From NCBI RefSeq assembly GCF_001593005.1, contig NZ_LQZQ01000005.1:18680-82679 (forward strand): 64,000 nt of DNA, written 5' to 3'. A program made the translations under genes and the position numbers. Each line of letters starts with the position of its first letter. The first letter of the stretch is position 1. The notes under the pieces are model-generated. The model ran no database searches, was not told the DNA's origin, and was given only the letters and a program-made list of their open reading frames with translations. Source of the DNA: Roseivirga ehrenbergii (GTDB taxonomy: Bacteria; Bacteroidota; Bacteroidia; Cytophagales; Cyclobacteriaceae). Below are positions 1 to 8,542 of this stretch, piece by piece.

Positions 1-270
1 GATGTTAGGGCTGCGATTGGAAAAAGTCATGGAGACACAGTAATTGTAACCGTTCAGAAGGATACTGAAGAAAGAGTGGTAGATGTGCCAGATATATTAA
101 TTACCCAGTTTAAGGTTCATCCAAAAGCCGAAGCTTTTTATAATTCGCTCTCTTATACCAATCGCAAAGAATACGCCCGATGGATTGACACGGCCAAACG
201 TGAAGAGACTAAAGCCAAGCGTTTAGAAAAAACGATTGAGATGCTCTTGACTGGGGTGAAGCATCCGTAA
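1..270 (+). CDS. YdeI/OmpD-associated family protein, 3' end only
   Basis: The frame is open from base 1 to the TAA at 268-270, so this is the C-terminal 89 residues of a gene that starts outside the window. The visible part begins with a DUF1905-type strand (IGKSHGDTVIVTV, then ERVVDVP). It continues into the helical YdeI/OmdA tail with SYTNRKEYARWI and a Lys/Arg-rich KREETKAKRLEK stretch ending in IEMLLTG. That order is typical of the DUF1905 plus bacteriocin-resistance YdeI fusion proteins common in Bacteroidota; their biochemical role is not established. It is not obviously linked to the glycan genes that follow after an 84-nt gap. Confidence 0.8.
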   Translation, partial: DVRAAIGKSHGDTVIVTVQKDTEERVVDVPDILITQFKVHPKAEAFYNSLSYTNRKEYARWIDTAKREETKAKRLEKTIEMLLTGVKHP

Positions 271-354
271 AGAACTGCGTGAAAATATTAGCAGGGTTTA
301 CTTTTTTGTATTGAAAAAGCCGTTTTTTTTGTCAAAAATTGGTATTCTTGCTAT

Positions 355-1218
355 ATGTCGTCAGTTAAGAATCGACTCACTATTTCAATAGTACTATATA
401 AGAATGACTTAATTCACATCAGGCAATTGATGCGCAGTCTTTTGCACTGTACTTTATGTCCTGAAGTCTATTTTGTTGATAATTCTCCTACAAAGGAATT
501 GGAAAGTCATGTGCATAGCGACTTTCATTATCAGTGGGTAGGAGCGAATATAGGTTTTGGGAGGGCTCATAATATTATTATTGAAAAAGTGATTGGCTAT
601 GGGGATTACCATTTAGTCATGAATGCGGATGTTTTTTTTGATAAAGGCATGCTCGAGAAAATAGTGGCATTTATGGATCGAAATGAGCGTGTTGGACTTT
701 TATTGCCAAGAGTTCTTAACCCAGACGGAACCGCACAGCCACTTTTTAAATTACTGCCTCACCCTCAAGATCTTTTTACGAGGAGGTTTATACCTGATTC
801 ATTTAAAAGAATTTTTGGACTCAATAACCAAAAGTACAGTATGTTATTTGCTGATGATAAGAGTACTTTTGATGCGCCCTACCTTTCTGGGTGTTTTATG
901 TTTCTTAGGAATGAGGCTCTCAGAGAGGTTGGTGGTTTTGACCCTAGGTTTTTTTTGTATTGTGAAGATGTAGACTTGTCAAGAAGAGTAAGAATGACAT
1001 GGAGAACGACATATTATGCTGATGCTTCTATATATCATTATTTCTATAAAGGCTCATATAAAGAATTACGTCTACTTTGGCGTCACATGGTTTCTGCTAT
1101 AAAATATTTTAACAAGTACGGTTGGTTTATCGATTCAGATCGTGAACGAATAAATAAAGAGACTCTTGAAGGATTTGCCTTAAAAAAGAAGGTCAACGTT
1201 CTACCCACAATTAAATGA
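355..1218 (+). CDS. Glycosyltransferase family 2 (rhamnosyltransferase-like)
   Basis: A 287-residue cytoplasmic GT-A glycosyltransferase expected to move a sugar from a nucleotide donor to a lipid-linked glycan. The N-terminal nucleotide-binding strand is LTISIVLYKND (8-18), followed by VDNSPT near 41-46. The metal-binding DxD equivalent is NADVFF (90-95). The acceptor-side segment LSGCFMFLRNEAL and the GGFDPRFFLYCEDVDLSRR motif are typical of WbbL-like rhamnosyltransferases. Sugar specificity cannot be read from sequence. The start is ATG at 355, and the stop overlaps the next gene's ATG by 4 nt (ATGA). It is the first gene of the long plus-strand glycan operon. Confidence 0.85.
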   Translation: MSSVKNRLTISIVLYKNDLIHIRQLMRSLLHCTLCPEVYFVDNSPTKELESHVHSDFHYQWVGANIGFGRAHNIIIEKVIGYGDYHLVMNADVFFDKGMLEKIVAFMDRNERVGLLLPRVLNPDGTAQPLFKLLPHPQDLFTRRFIPDSFKRIFGLNNQKYSMLFADDKSTFDAPYLSGCFMFLRNEALREVGGFDPRFFLYCEDVDLSRRVRMTWRTTYYADASIYHYFYKGSYKELRLLWRHMVSAIKYFNKYGWFIDSDRERINKETLEGFALKKKVNVLPTIK

Positions 1219-2162
1219 TTATTGATGAAAAAATAACGTCTCGGATTGAATGGGAGGTAATAAGAGTTCTCGCTTATTATCAGCTTTTTCACCACCCATT
1301 GAAGGCAAGTGAGATTACACGGTTTGTTAATATAACTCCCTTGGTTACCAAAGATGTTGATAATGCACTAAGTACTCTTTTAAGCCTGAATGTCGTGTTT
1401 GAGTTTGATGGGTACTTTTCTCTGGAAGATAATAGTACATTAGTGGATGCTCGTTTGGAGGGAGAAATAAGGGCCGAATCATTGTTGAAGGTAGCGAATA
1501 GAATGTCCAAACTGATTTATTCTTTCCCTTTTGTTAAAGCGGTGTTTATTTCAGGCTCACTATCAAAAGGCGTTGTGCCAGAACATGCCGATATTGATTA
1601 CTTTATAGTTACAAAGAGAAATAAGTTATGGATCGCTAGAACCTTGCTTGTTATGTTCAAGAGAATATTCTTGTTAGGATCTAAGAAATTCTTCTGTGTA
1701 AATTATTTTGTTGATGAGGATCATATGGAAATACCAGACAAAAATATTTTCACGGCAACCGAGATTGTTACGCTTATCCCTATGCAAGGCAAGAGTTATT
1801 GCGAAGCTTTTTTAGGTTCCAATCATTGGTATAAAGATCACTTTCCAAATGTATTGTTAAAAAAAGAAGAGATTGGACAAATGGGTATAATTAAACGGTG
1901 TTCCGTATCAATACTGGAGCCTCTATTTTTTAATAGGCTATCGGATAAGTTCGACAAGTACTTGATGAAGAGGACTTATAAGCGCTGGAAAACACTTTAT
2001 AACGAAGGCTACTCTGATAAAGAATTTGAGTTGGCTTTTAGGACTCACCGGGGCACTTCGAAAAACCACGATAAGAATTACCAAAAAAGAGTGTTAAACT
2101 GTGTAGAAGAAAATATGAAATCGGCATTGTTTAAAATTAGGGATCAACAAGGTCATGGGTAG
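1215..2162 (+). CDS. Nucleotidyltransferase-domain protein with helical N-terminus
   Basis: A 315-residue protein of the polymerase-beta nucleotidyltransferase fold. Residues 114-119 (GSLSKG) followed by D126-I-D128 match the GSxxxG...DxD catalytic signature that binds metal and nucleotide. Residues 10-75 look like a winged-helix-type segment (EWEVIRVLAYYQLFHHPL, ASEITRFV). The C-terminal 120 residues are helical and basic with no motif I recognise. The target could be a sugar, an antibiotic-like molecule or a protein; none can be assigned. It overlaps the glycosyltransferase before it by 4 nt and the radical SAM gene after it by 8 nt, so it is probably co-translated with glycan-modifying enzymes. 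Confidence 0.7.
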   Translation: MIIDEKITSRIEWEVIRVLAYYQLFHHPLKASEITRFVNITPLVTKDVDNALSTLLSLNVVFEFDGYFSLEDNSTLVDARLEGEIRAESLLKVANRMSKLIYSFPFVKAVFISGSLSKGVVPEHADIDYFIVTKRNKLWIARTLLVMFKRIFLLGSKKFFCVNYFVDEDHMEIPDKNIFTATEIVTLIPMQGKSYCEAFLGSNHWYKDHFPNVLLKKEEIGQMGIIKRCSVSILEPLFFNRLSDKFDKYLMKRTYKRWKTLYNEGYSDKEFELAFRTHRGTSKNHDKNYQKRVLNCVEENMKSALFKIRDQQGHG

Positions 2163-3621
2163 AGTTTTAGTTACTAATACATATTTTTATCCTTTAGATG
2201 CCAAACAGTGGCATTTTAAAAAGCCATATCCACCCTTGGGTACCATTCAAATTTCTTCTTTACTGAAGAAAGAAGGGCATGTTGTTCGCTTTTTCGACAA
2301 TTGCTTGAACGATGATCCTCGAAAAATCAATGGTGTCATTGAGGAACTTAAGCCCGATTATTTACTCATTTATGATGATGGCTTTAACTACCTGACCAAG
2401 ATGTGTCTGACGGCTATGCGTGACGCTGCTTATACTATGGCCGGTTTGGGGCAAGTTGCAAAGGCCAAAGTGATAATAAGCAGTTCAGATTCAAGTGATA
2501 GGTTTGATCAGTATTTACAGAATGGTGTCGATTATGTTGTAATGGGAGAAGGAGATACCACCGTGGTAGAGCTTCTTTCAAAGTTAGATCAAGAATTGGA
2601 TCCTAATGAAATATTAGGTTTAGCTCATCTAGGTTCTGATGGGCAAGTTAATAAAACAGTAAAAAGGGCGGTATTACAGAAGTTAGATGACCTGCCTTTG
2701 GCCGCATGGGATTTGGTGGATATGGAAGCATATCGAAAAATTTGGACTACCAACCATGGTTATTTCAGTATCAATATTGCGACAACCAGAGGCTGCCCGT
2801 ACAAGTGTAATTGGTGTGCAAAACCAATTTATGGAAATAGATATAACTCCCGTTCCCCAGAGCATGTAATCCAAGAAATCAAAATACTAACTCAAGATTA
2901 TGGTGTGAATCACTTTTGGATGTGTGATGACATCTTTGGGCTTACACCTAGCTGGGTACAGCAGTTTAATATGTTGGTGAAGGAGAATAATCTTAACTTC
3001 AAGTACATGATCCAATCTAGGGTCGATTTATTACTTAAAGAGGATACAATTGATGTTTTGGTTGAGTCGGGATTAGAGACTATTTGGTTAGGGGCAGAAT
3101 CGGGCTCTCAGCATATTCTTGATGCAATGGACAAAGGGATTACCGTTGAGCAAATTTATGAAGCTGTACCAAAGCTTCAGAGAAGAGGAGTGAGTGTAGC
3201 ACTTTTCTTACAGTTCGGTTATCTTGGAGAAACCCTTGAAGATATTTACAGAACCATTGATATGGTTCAGGAAATTATGCCTGAAGAAATCGGTATTTCA
3301 GTATCCTATCCCCTGCCAGGCACTAAGTTTTATGAAAAGGTAAAGGATGACCTACAAGTTAAAGCCAATTGGGTAGACTCAGATGATTTGGATTTGATGT
3401 TTACTAATAAGTATTCACCTTCTTTCTACAAAAAACTTCATCGTTACGTTCATAATAGGCATAAACTAAAAAGAGGCCTATTGGCTCTTAAACAAGGGGT
3501 GAAATCTCCATCAAGTATAAATAATAAGAAATTAAGACAGATATTGACGATTGGATATCACTTACCAATGGCTTTGGTTAATGGAGCTCAGCTCAAAATT
3601 CAAGCGAAGAAAACGGTATGA
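2155..3621 (+). CDS. B12-binding-type radical SAM protein (first of tandem pair A)
   Basis: A 488-residue class-B-like radical SAM protein. Residues 1-150 form the Rossmann-like cobalamin-binding region (KPYPPLGTIQISSLL near the start, VVMGEGDTTVVELL at its end). I see no DxHxxG histidine, which many family members also lack. The [4Fe-4S] ligands are C214, C218 and C221 in RGCPYKCNWC. GAESGSQ and GYLGETLEDI are the usual downstream radical SAM segments. Relatives methylate unactivated carbon or phosphorus or rearrange substrates; a glycan, lipid or nucleotide-sugar substrate is inferred from context. It is closely similar along its whole length to the gene at 4403-5791. It overlaps the following methyltransferase by 4 nt. 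Confidence 0.88.
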   Translation: MGRVLVTNTYFYPLDAKQWHFKKPYPPLGTIQISSLLKKEGHVVRFFDNCLNDDPRKINGVIEELKPDYLLIYDDGFNYLTKMCLTAMRDAAYTMAGLGQVAKAKVIISSSDSSDRFDQYLQNGVDYVVMGEGDTTVVELLSKLDQELDPNEILGLAHLGSDGQVNKTVKRAVLQKLDDLPLAAWDLVDMEAYRKIWTTNHGYFSINIATTRGCPYKCNWCAKPIYGNRYNSRSPEHVIQEIKILTQDYGVNHFWMCDDIFGLTPSWVQQFNMLVKENNLNFKYMIQSRVDLLLKEDTIDVLVESGLETIWLGAESGSQHILDAMDKGITVEQIYEAVPKLQRRGVSVALFLQFGYLGETLEDIYRTIDMVQEIMPEEIGISVSYPLPGTKFYEKVKDDLQVKANWVDSDDLDLMFTNKYSPSFYKKLHRYVHNRHKLKRGLLALKQGVKSPSSINNKKLRQILTIGYHLPMALVNGAQLKIQAKKTV

Positions 3622-4406
3622 TTGAGCAGTTCGATACAGCGTCTGAAACATATGACGAAGATTTCACAAATACCCTTACAGGAAGGTTGCAAAGGAAATT
3701 GGTATGGAAGTATCTCGATGAGAAGATCTTGAACAGGGGTGTGTTAAATATACTTGAACTGAACTGTGGTACTGGGGAAGACGCCCTCCATCTAGCTGAA
3801 ATGGGGCATAGAGTAACGGCAACAGATATTTCTATAGAAATGCTCAAACAAGCCCAGAACAAGACTCCAATCAATAAGGATAATGTGACATTCAGTAAGT
3901 TGGATGTTACAAAATTGAGTCATTTCAAATGTATAGATCGGTTTGATTTGGTGTTCTCTAATTTTGGTGGATTAAACTGTATTGATGAAAAGGAGATGCA
4001 GAAGCTTAGTCGAAATTTGACTAAAATTCTTAAGCCAAACGGAGCACTTATTATGGTAATAATGCCGAATCTATGCCTGTGGGAGAGTTTTTACTTCTTT
4101 GCCAAACTCAAGTTTAGTGAGGTTTTTCGAAGAAAGAAATCATCGGTCTTGGCTGACGTTTCTGGGCTCAAAATCGAAACTTGGTACTATTCTCCAAATA
4201 TGATTATTGAACTCTTTAAGCCTCAATTTTCCAAGGTTAAAGTAAGACCCATTGGTTTTTTTGCCCCGCCATCGTATATGGAAACCTTTGTAAAGAAGTA
4301 TCAAAAGCTGTTTCGTTGGATTTCGTTTTTGGAGATTAAATTTTCAAGATTTGCTTGGCAAGCCAGGCTGGCTGACCATTACTATATAGAATTACAAGTC
4401 AAATGA
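3618..4406 (+). CDS. Class I SAM-dependent methyltransferase
   Basis: A 262-residue Rossmann-fold methyltransferase. SAM-binding motif I is ILELNCGTGEDALHL (45-59); the acidic residue ending strand beta-2 is in VTATDIS (66-72). FDLVFSNFGGLNCI and LKPNGALIMVIM are motifs II and III. The long C-terminal region (about 160-262) resembles lipid or quinone C/O-methyltransferase caps rather than a DNA or protein methylase. It is sandwiched between two paralogous radical SAM genes with 4-nt ATGA overlaps on both sides, so it probably acts on the same molecule. The acceptor is unknown. Confidence 0.85.
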   Translation: MIEQFDTASETYDEDFTNTLTGRLQRKLVWKYLDEKILNRGVLNILELNCGTGEDALHLAEMGHRVTATDISIEMLKQAQNKTPINKDNVTFSKLDVTKLSHFKCIDRFDLVFSNFGGLNCIDEKEMQKLSRNLTKILKPNGALIMVIMPNLCLWESFYFFAKLKFSEVFRRKKSSVLADVSGLKIETWYYSPNMIIELFKPQFSKVKVRPIGFFAPPSYMETFVKKYQKLFRWISFLEIKFSRFAWQARLADHYYIELQVK

Positions 4407-5791
4407 AAGTGCTTTTAACGCATGGTTATTTTATAGCTGAGGATGAAAAAGAGCAGCAGATTATGCGTCCATATCCGCCATTAGGATTGTTGTATATCTC
4501 TGGTTTTCTCAATCAACAAGGAATTCAGAATGGCGTTTTTGATAGTACTTTTTCAGATAAGGAAAGCCTGTTTAAACAGATTGAAGTAGAGAAACCAGAT
4601 GTACTGGCGATTTATGCCAATTTGATGACCAAGGTGAATGTGCTTGAAATTGCCAAAACATGCAAAAGTATTTCACCAGAGACAACGGTGGTGTTTGGTG
4701 GTCCAGATGTTACCTATAACACTGAGAATTACTTAAAGCATGGCGCGGACTTTATTATAATAGGAGAGGGGGAAAACACGATGTTTGAGCTCGTAGCGTT
4801 TTTGTCGGAAAAGAGCGAAAAATTACCTCATGAGGTTTCAGGCTTAGCTTTTATTGATAGAAATGGCGAGCTAGTAAAGACCAGCCCTAGGGTCAAAACG
4901 AAAGAAATCGATGAACTTCCTGTTCCCAATCGCGATGCCATTGATATTCATAAATATATAAATACTTGGAAGACGCATCATGGAGAGAGTGCTTTGAGTG
5001 TGAGCACCCAAAGGGGCTGTCCTTATACTTGTAAATGGTGTAGTACTGCTGTTTACGGTCAAAGTTACCGGAGACGATCCCCTGAAAAAGTGGTGGCAGA
5101 ACTCAGAGAAATACAAGACAAATATGCTCCCGATACGATTTGGTTTGTAGATGATGTTTTTACCGTAAGCCATAAATGGTTAGGTGAGTTTGTAGAGGCT
5201 CTAGAGGTAGCGAAAGTTAAGGTAAAGTTTGAATGCATTAGCAGGGCAGACAGAATGAACAAAGAGGTTATTGGGCTACTAAAGAAAGCTGGATGCTTCA
5301 GGGTTTGGATAGGTGCAGAAAGCGGGTCGCAGAAAATTATTGACGCAATGGATCGCAGGGTTTCTGTAGATCAAGTACGTGAAATGATAATTGAAACACG
5401 TGAACAGGGTATTGAAACAGGAACGTTCATTATGCTAGGCTACCCAGGAGAAACCGAAGAAGATATCGAAGAAACAGTTAAGCACCTTAAAGTTTCTAAC
5501 CCAGACCACTTCACCATCACAGTAGCCTATCCTATCAAAGGGACAACATTATATGATGAAATTGAAGCCTTAAAGACTACCGAACCTGAGTGGCACTTAA
5601 GTACTGATCGTGATATCGATTTTAAGAGAACCTATTCAAAAAAGTATTATGACCATGCTGTTAGGTATGTGATTGCAGAAGTTAATTGCCATAAGGCATT
5701 ACAGAAAAAAGGTTTGTCTAGAAACTTTATTAAACTTAGGCTAAAGAGTTTCCATGCTAAGACAATGATGAAATTGGCAAAAAAACGTTGA
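4403..5791 (+). CDS. B12-binding-type radical SAM protein (second of tandem pair A)
   Basis: A 462-residue paralogue of the gene at 2155-3621. It shares RPYPPLGLLYISGFL at the N-terminus, VVFGGPDVTYN and IIGEGENTMFEL in the cobalamin-binding domain, and cluster ligands C206, C210 and C213 in RGCPYTCKWC. It also shares GAESGSQKIIDAMDR and GYPGETEEDIEETV. The B12-domain histidine is again absent. The tandem arrangement suggests duplication and then either successive modifications or two different positions on one substrate. The start is ATG within the preceding gene's TGA. A 22-nt gap separates it from the SGNH hydrolase downstream. Confidence 0.88.
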   Translation: MKVLLTHGYFIAEDEKEQQIMRPYPPLGLLYISGFLNQQGIQNGVFDSTFSDKESLFKQIEVEKPDVLAIYANLMTKVNVLEIAKTCKSISPETTVVFGGPDVTYNTENYLKHGADFIIIGEGENTMFELVAFLSEKSEKLPHEVSGLAFIDRNGELVKTSPRVKTKEIDELPVPNRDAIDIHKYINTWKTHHGESALSVSTQRGCPYTCKWCSTAVYGQSYRRRSPEKVVAELREIQDKYAPDTIWFVDDVFTVSHKWLGEFVEALEVAKVKVKFECISRADRMNKEVIGLLKKAGCFRVWIGAESGSQKIIDAMDRRVSVDQVREMIIETREQGIETGTFIMLGYPGETEEDIEETVKHLKVSNPDHFTITVAYPIKGTTLYDEIEALKTTEPEWHLSTDRDIDFKRTYSKKYYDHAVRYVIAEVNCHKALQKKGLSRNFIKLRLKSFHAKTMMKLAKKR

Positions 5792-5813
5792 GACCCTTTT
5801 AGTTTTATTCATC

Positions 5814-6995
5814 ATGGAAAGAGACTTAGAGAAAAATAGTTTGTTGAATTTGCTTAAAAGTAATATGGTGATCAACATTACTTTGCTTGCTTGCAGTTTC
5901 GTTGTTGCTTTTTTGATAGCTGAGCTCACTCTAAGAATTGTATCACCACATAAGCAGTTTTCCTCTCTCTACCTTAATGTTAATGAGCAGAGTGTTTTCC
6001 CTGGGTACGCCCTTTATCCAGGGCTGAATGAACAATTCACCTATACTTCTAACCACCTAGGCTATAGGTCTAATCACTTATTTGGTAAGGATAGTTATGG
6101 TATTTTGGCGATTGGGGGCAGTACAACGGAGTGCGTGTATTTAGGTGATGAAAATGGATGGACACAACTTTTGGAAACTAGGTTGAATTCAACGAGTAAT
6201 CAAGCTATTACTGTGGGTAATGTTGGCTCAGCAGGCTTAGCGGCACCGAACCATTATTTACAATTGAAGCATCTAGTACCTCAGTATAAATATGTTGATA
6301 TGGTTGTTGTCTTAGTTGGAGTGAATGATTTTCTTAAGGCTCTTCAGTTAAATGGGGTTCAGGATGAAATGACTCTTGAAGAAAACTATAGAAGGACTTT
6401 CAAAGATTACCCAAGAGCAGTAAATAAGAAATGGTATCGTAAAACTGAGCTTTGGATGCATATGAGAGATGTTAATAATGGTTGGAAGAACCTTTTTGGG
6501 CACCTTACTCCAGACAGCCTAATCTCAATTTCAAATAGTACAATGGAAATGAGGCGTAAGGCCATAAAGACCGATGCCCTCCCTGATTTATTAATTTACC
6601 TCGATGGATATGAAGAATACATCAGGGATATGGTGAGCTTGTCCAATCAATACAAGACCAAGTTAGTGCTTATTACACAGCCAGTCCTTTGGCATGAGAA
6701 CATGAGTGATTTTGAAGAGCAGCTTACGATTTTTGGAATTCCACCAACAATTGATGGTTACACTTATTCAACTAAAGCTTTGGCAGAGGGGATGGAACTG
6801 TATAATGACAGATTGAGGATGGTAGCAGATGAGATGAACGTTACGATCATCGATTTAGCGGAAGTTCTCCCAAAGGATACTTCGATTTTTTATGATTACT
6901 GTCATTTCAATTTAGAAGGAGCCGAAAGAGTAGCCGATACTGTCTATGACCATTTGAAACTTTTAATTTCAGAACCAATAGTTCATGATAATTGA
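5814..6995 (+). CDS. Membrane-anchored SGNH/GDSL hydrolase
   Basis: A 393-residue esterase or transacylase of the SGNH superfamily. A single hydrophobic segment at about 17-40 (VINITLLACSFVVAFLIAEL) should anchor it with the catalytic domain in the periplasm. Block I is AIGGSTTEC with nucleophile S103. The Gly block is NVGSAG, the oxyanion block is VGVNDF, and the Asp-His pair is D361 and H364 in YDYCHFN. Relatives in glycan clusters add or remove O-acetyl groups. It is similar to the genes at 15281, 24624 and the pseudogene at 26842. Its end overlaps the next methyltransferase by 11 nt. Confidence 0.85.
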   Translation: MERDLEKNSLLNLLKSNMVINITLLACSFVVAFLIAELTLRIVSPHKQFSSLYLNVNEQSVFPGYALYPGLNEQFTYTSNHLGYRSNHLFGKDSYGILAIGGSTTECVYLGDENGWTQLLETRLNSTSNQAITVGNVGSAGLAAPNHYLQLKHLVPQYKYVDMVVVLVGVNDFLKALQLNGVQDEMTLEENYRRTFKDYPRAVNKKWYRKTELWMHMRDVNNGWKNLFGHLTPDSLISISNSTMEMRRKAIKTDALPDLLIYLDGYEEYIRDMVSLSNQYKTKLVLITQPVLWHENMSDFEEQLTIFGIPPTIDGYTYSTKALAEGMELYNDRLRMVADEMNVTIIDLAEVLPKDTSIFYDYCHFNLEGAERVADTVYDHLKLLISEPIVHDN

Positions 6996-7782
6996 GAATG
7001 TGACTTTGCTAGAAGATATTTTAAACCATAAAGACCGATGGCTATTTGATAAGTCGATTTATGTTTTTAACGATGAGGAGGAATCTCGCGCTCAATTCGA
7101 AAGAGGTTACTTAAGAGTAAGGGAGAAAGAGGATAGGATCCTAGACGAATCCGAGATAATAGGGTTGCCACATCTCCCTAAATCACATAAATATAGTGCT
7201 GAATGGGGGCTAAGGATTAAATCGGTTGAACGAATACTCAAACATCTGAAAACAAAACAGACTAATGGACCTATTTTAGACCTTGGTTGTGGAAATGGCT
7301 GGTTTACCAACTGTTTAAGTCAAGCTACTTCGTCACTAGTGCTTGGGGTTGATGTTAATAAAATAGAACTTAATCAGGCGGCAAGTATTTTTAATAGTGG
7401 GAACCTATTCTTTTGTTACGCAAACATCTGGGATGATCCATTTAAAAAGGGAATATTCGAAACCATAACATTAAATGGATCAATTCAATATTTTCCGTCA
7501 TTTCACAAGATTATCTCTAACCTATTAGAGTTGTTAATTCCAAAAGGAGAAATTCATATTATTGATAGTCCTTTTTACAGCTTAGAAGAAGCCAAGAGAG
7601 CACGCGAAAGAACAGAAGAATACTATAAAGGGATTGGAGAGGATGACTTTGCTAAGAGTTATTTTCATCATACTTGGGATGTTCTAAACGGGATAAATTC
7701 AGAGGTTAGATATAAAAAAGGGCTTCTTAGGCGATTAACTAAGGATTCACCATTTCCGTGGATTGTAATTACAAAGGATTAG
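6985..7782 (+). CDS. Class I SAM-dependent methyltransferase
   Basis: A 265-residue methyltransferase. The N-terminal 90 residues are a charged region (LHLPKSHKYSAEWGLRIKS-like, with several acidic stretches). SAM motif I, PILDLGCGNGWFTN (96-109), follows, then GVDVNKIEL for the adenosine-ribose acidic residue and FETITLNGSIQYFPS as motif II. LLIPKGEIHIIDSPFY closes the core. Substrate is unknown; it is translationally coupled to the SGNH hydrolase before it by an 11-nt overlap and lies 10 nt before a GT2 gene, suggesting an O- or C-methylation of the same glycan. Confidence 0.82.
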   Translation: MIIENVTLLEDILNHKDRWLFDKSIYVFNDEEESRAQFERGYLRVREKEDRILDESEIIGLPHLPKSHKYSAEWGLRIKSVERILKHLKTKQTNGPILDLGCGNGWFTNCLSQATSSLVLGVDVNKIELNQAASIFNSGNLFFCYANIWDDPFKKGIFETITLNGSIQYFPSFHKIISNLLELLIPKGEIHIIDSPFYSLEEAKRARERTEEYYKGIGEDDFAKSYFHHTWDVLNGINSEVRYKKGLLRRLTKDSPFPWIVITKD

Positions 7783-7792
7783 TTAGGCAATA

Positions 7793-8542
7793 ATGTTAAA
7801 AGGAAAGAAAATAGTAGTGGTAATGCCCGCATTTAATGCCGAGCGTACCTTAGCTCAGGTGTATGATGAAATACCCTTTAGTGTAGTTGATGAAGTAATT
7901 TTGACAGACGATTTCAGTAAAGATAACACTCTTGCTCTTGCCGAAGGATTAGGTATCAAACATGTTTTAAGACATGATAGGAACATGGGGTATGGTGCTA
8001 ACCAAAAGACTTGTTATAAAAAGGCGAGAGAGTTAGGAGCAGATATTGTTTTGATGATTCATCCAGATTATCAATATACCCCTAAGTTGATTGAAGCTAT
8101 GTCATCAATCATTGCGAATGAAGTGTATCCAGTAGTTTTGGGTTCAAGAATTCTTGGAAAAGGAGCACTGAAAGGGGGGATGCCACGGTATAAGTATATA
8201 GCCAATAGAGGACTGACGTTAATTCAGAATGTGCTTATGGGCCAGAAACTTTCAGAATACCATTCTGGGTTAAGAGCTTTTTCAATAGGTGTATTAAATG
8301 ATTTAGAGTTTGAGGAGTACTCAAACGATTTTATATTTGATAATGAAATGCTGGCTCAAATTCTCTACAAAGATTATGAAATTGCTGAAGTTACCTGTCC
8401 TACTAAGTATTTTCCAGAAGCTTCATCGATTAATTTTAAAAGAAGTACCATTTATGGATTTGGTGTTTTGAGAGTCTCATTTCAATATTTTTTGTCTAAG
8501 AAATTCAATGTCAAATTCTCCCTTTTTAAGAGCATTAACTAA
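7793..8542 (+). CDS. Glycosyltransferase family 2 (polyprenyl-phosphate-sugar synthase-like)
   Basis: A 249-residue GT2 of the dolichyl-phosphate mannosyltransferase (DPM1) type. The opening is KIVVVMPAFNAERTL, with DEVILTDDFSKDN carrying the UDP/GDP-binding Asp pair (about 39-40). MIHPDYQYTP is the DxD-like metal site, and GGMPRYKYIANRG and EYHSGLRAF are the conserved downstream segments. Such enzymes load a sugar onto polyprenyl phosphate for use by GT-C enzymes, which fits the GT-C-like membrane protein encoded directly downstream. No C-terminal membrane helix is seen. The next gene's start overlaps its end by 35 nt. Confidence 0.82.
   Translation: MLKGKKIVVVMPAFNAERTLAQVYDEIPFSVVDEVILTDDFSKDNTLALAEGLGIKHVLRHDRNMGYGANQKTCYKKARELGADIVLMIHPDYQYTPKLIEAMSSIIANEVYPVVLGSRILGKGALKGGMPRYKYIANRGLTLIQNVLMGQKLSEYHSGLRAFSIGVLNDLEFEEYSNDFIFDNEMLAQILYKDYEIAEVTCPTKYFPEASSINFKRSTIYGFGVLRVSFQYFLSKKFNVKFSLFKSIN

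Noticed and set aside
683..973. Second-frame ORF inside the first GT2 gene
   Set aside because: It is wholly inside a strong glycosyltransferase frame and has no domain; a shadow frame.
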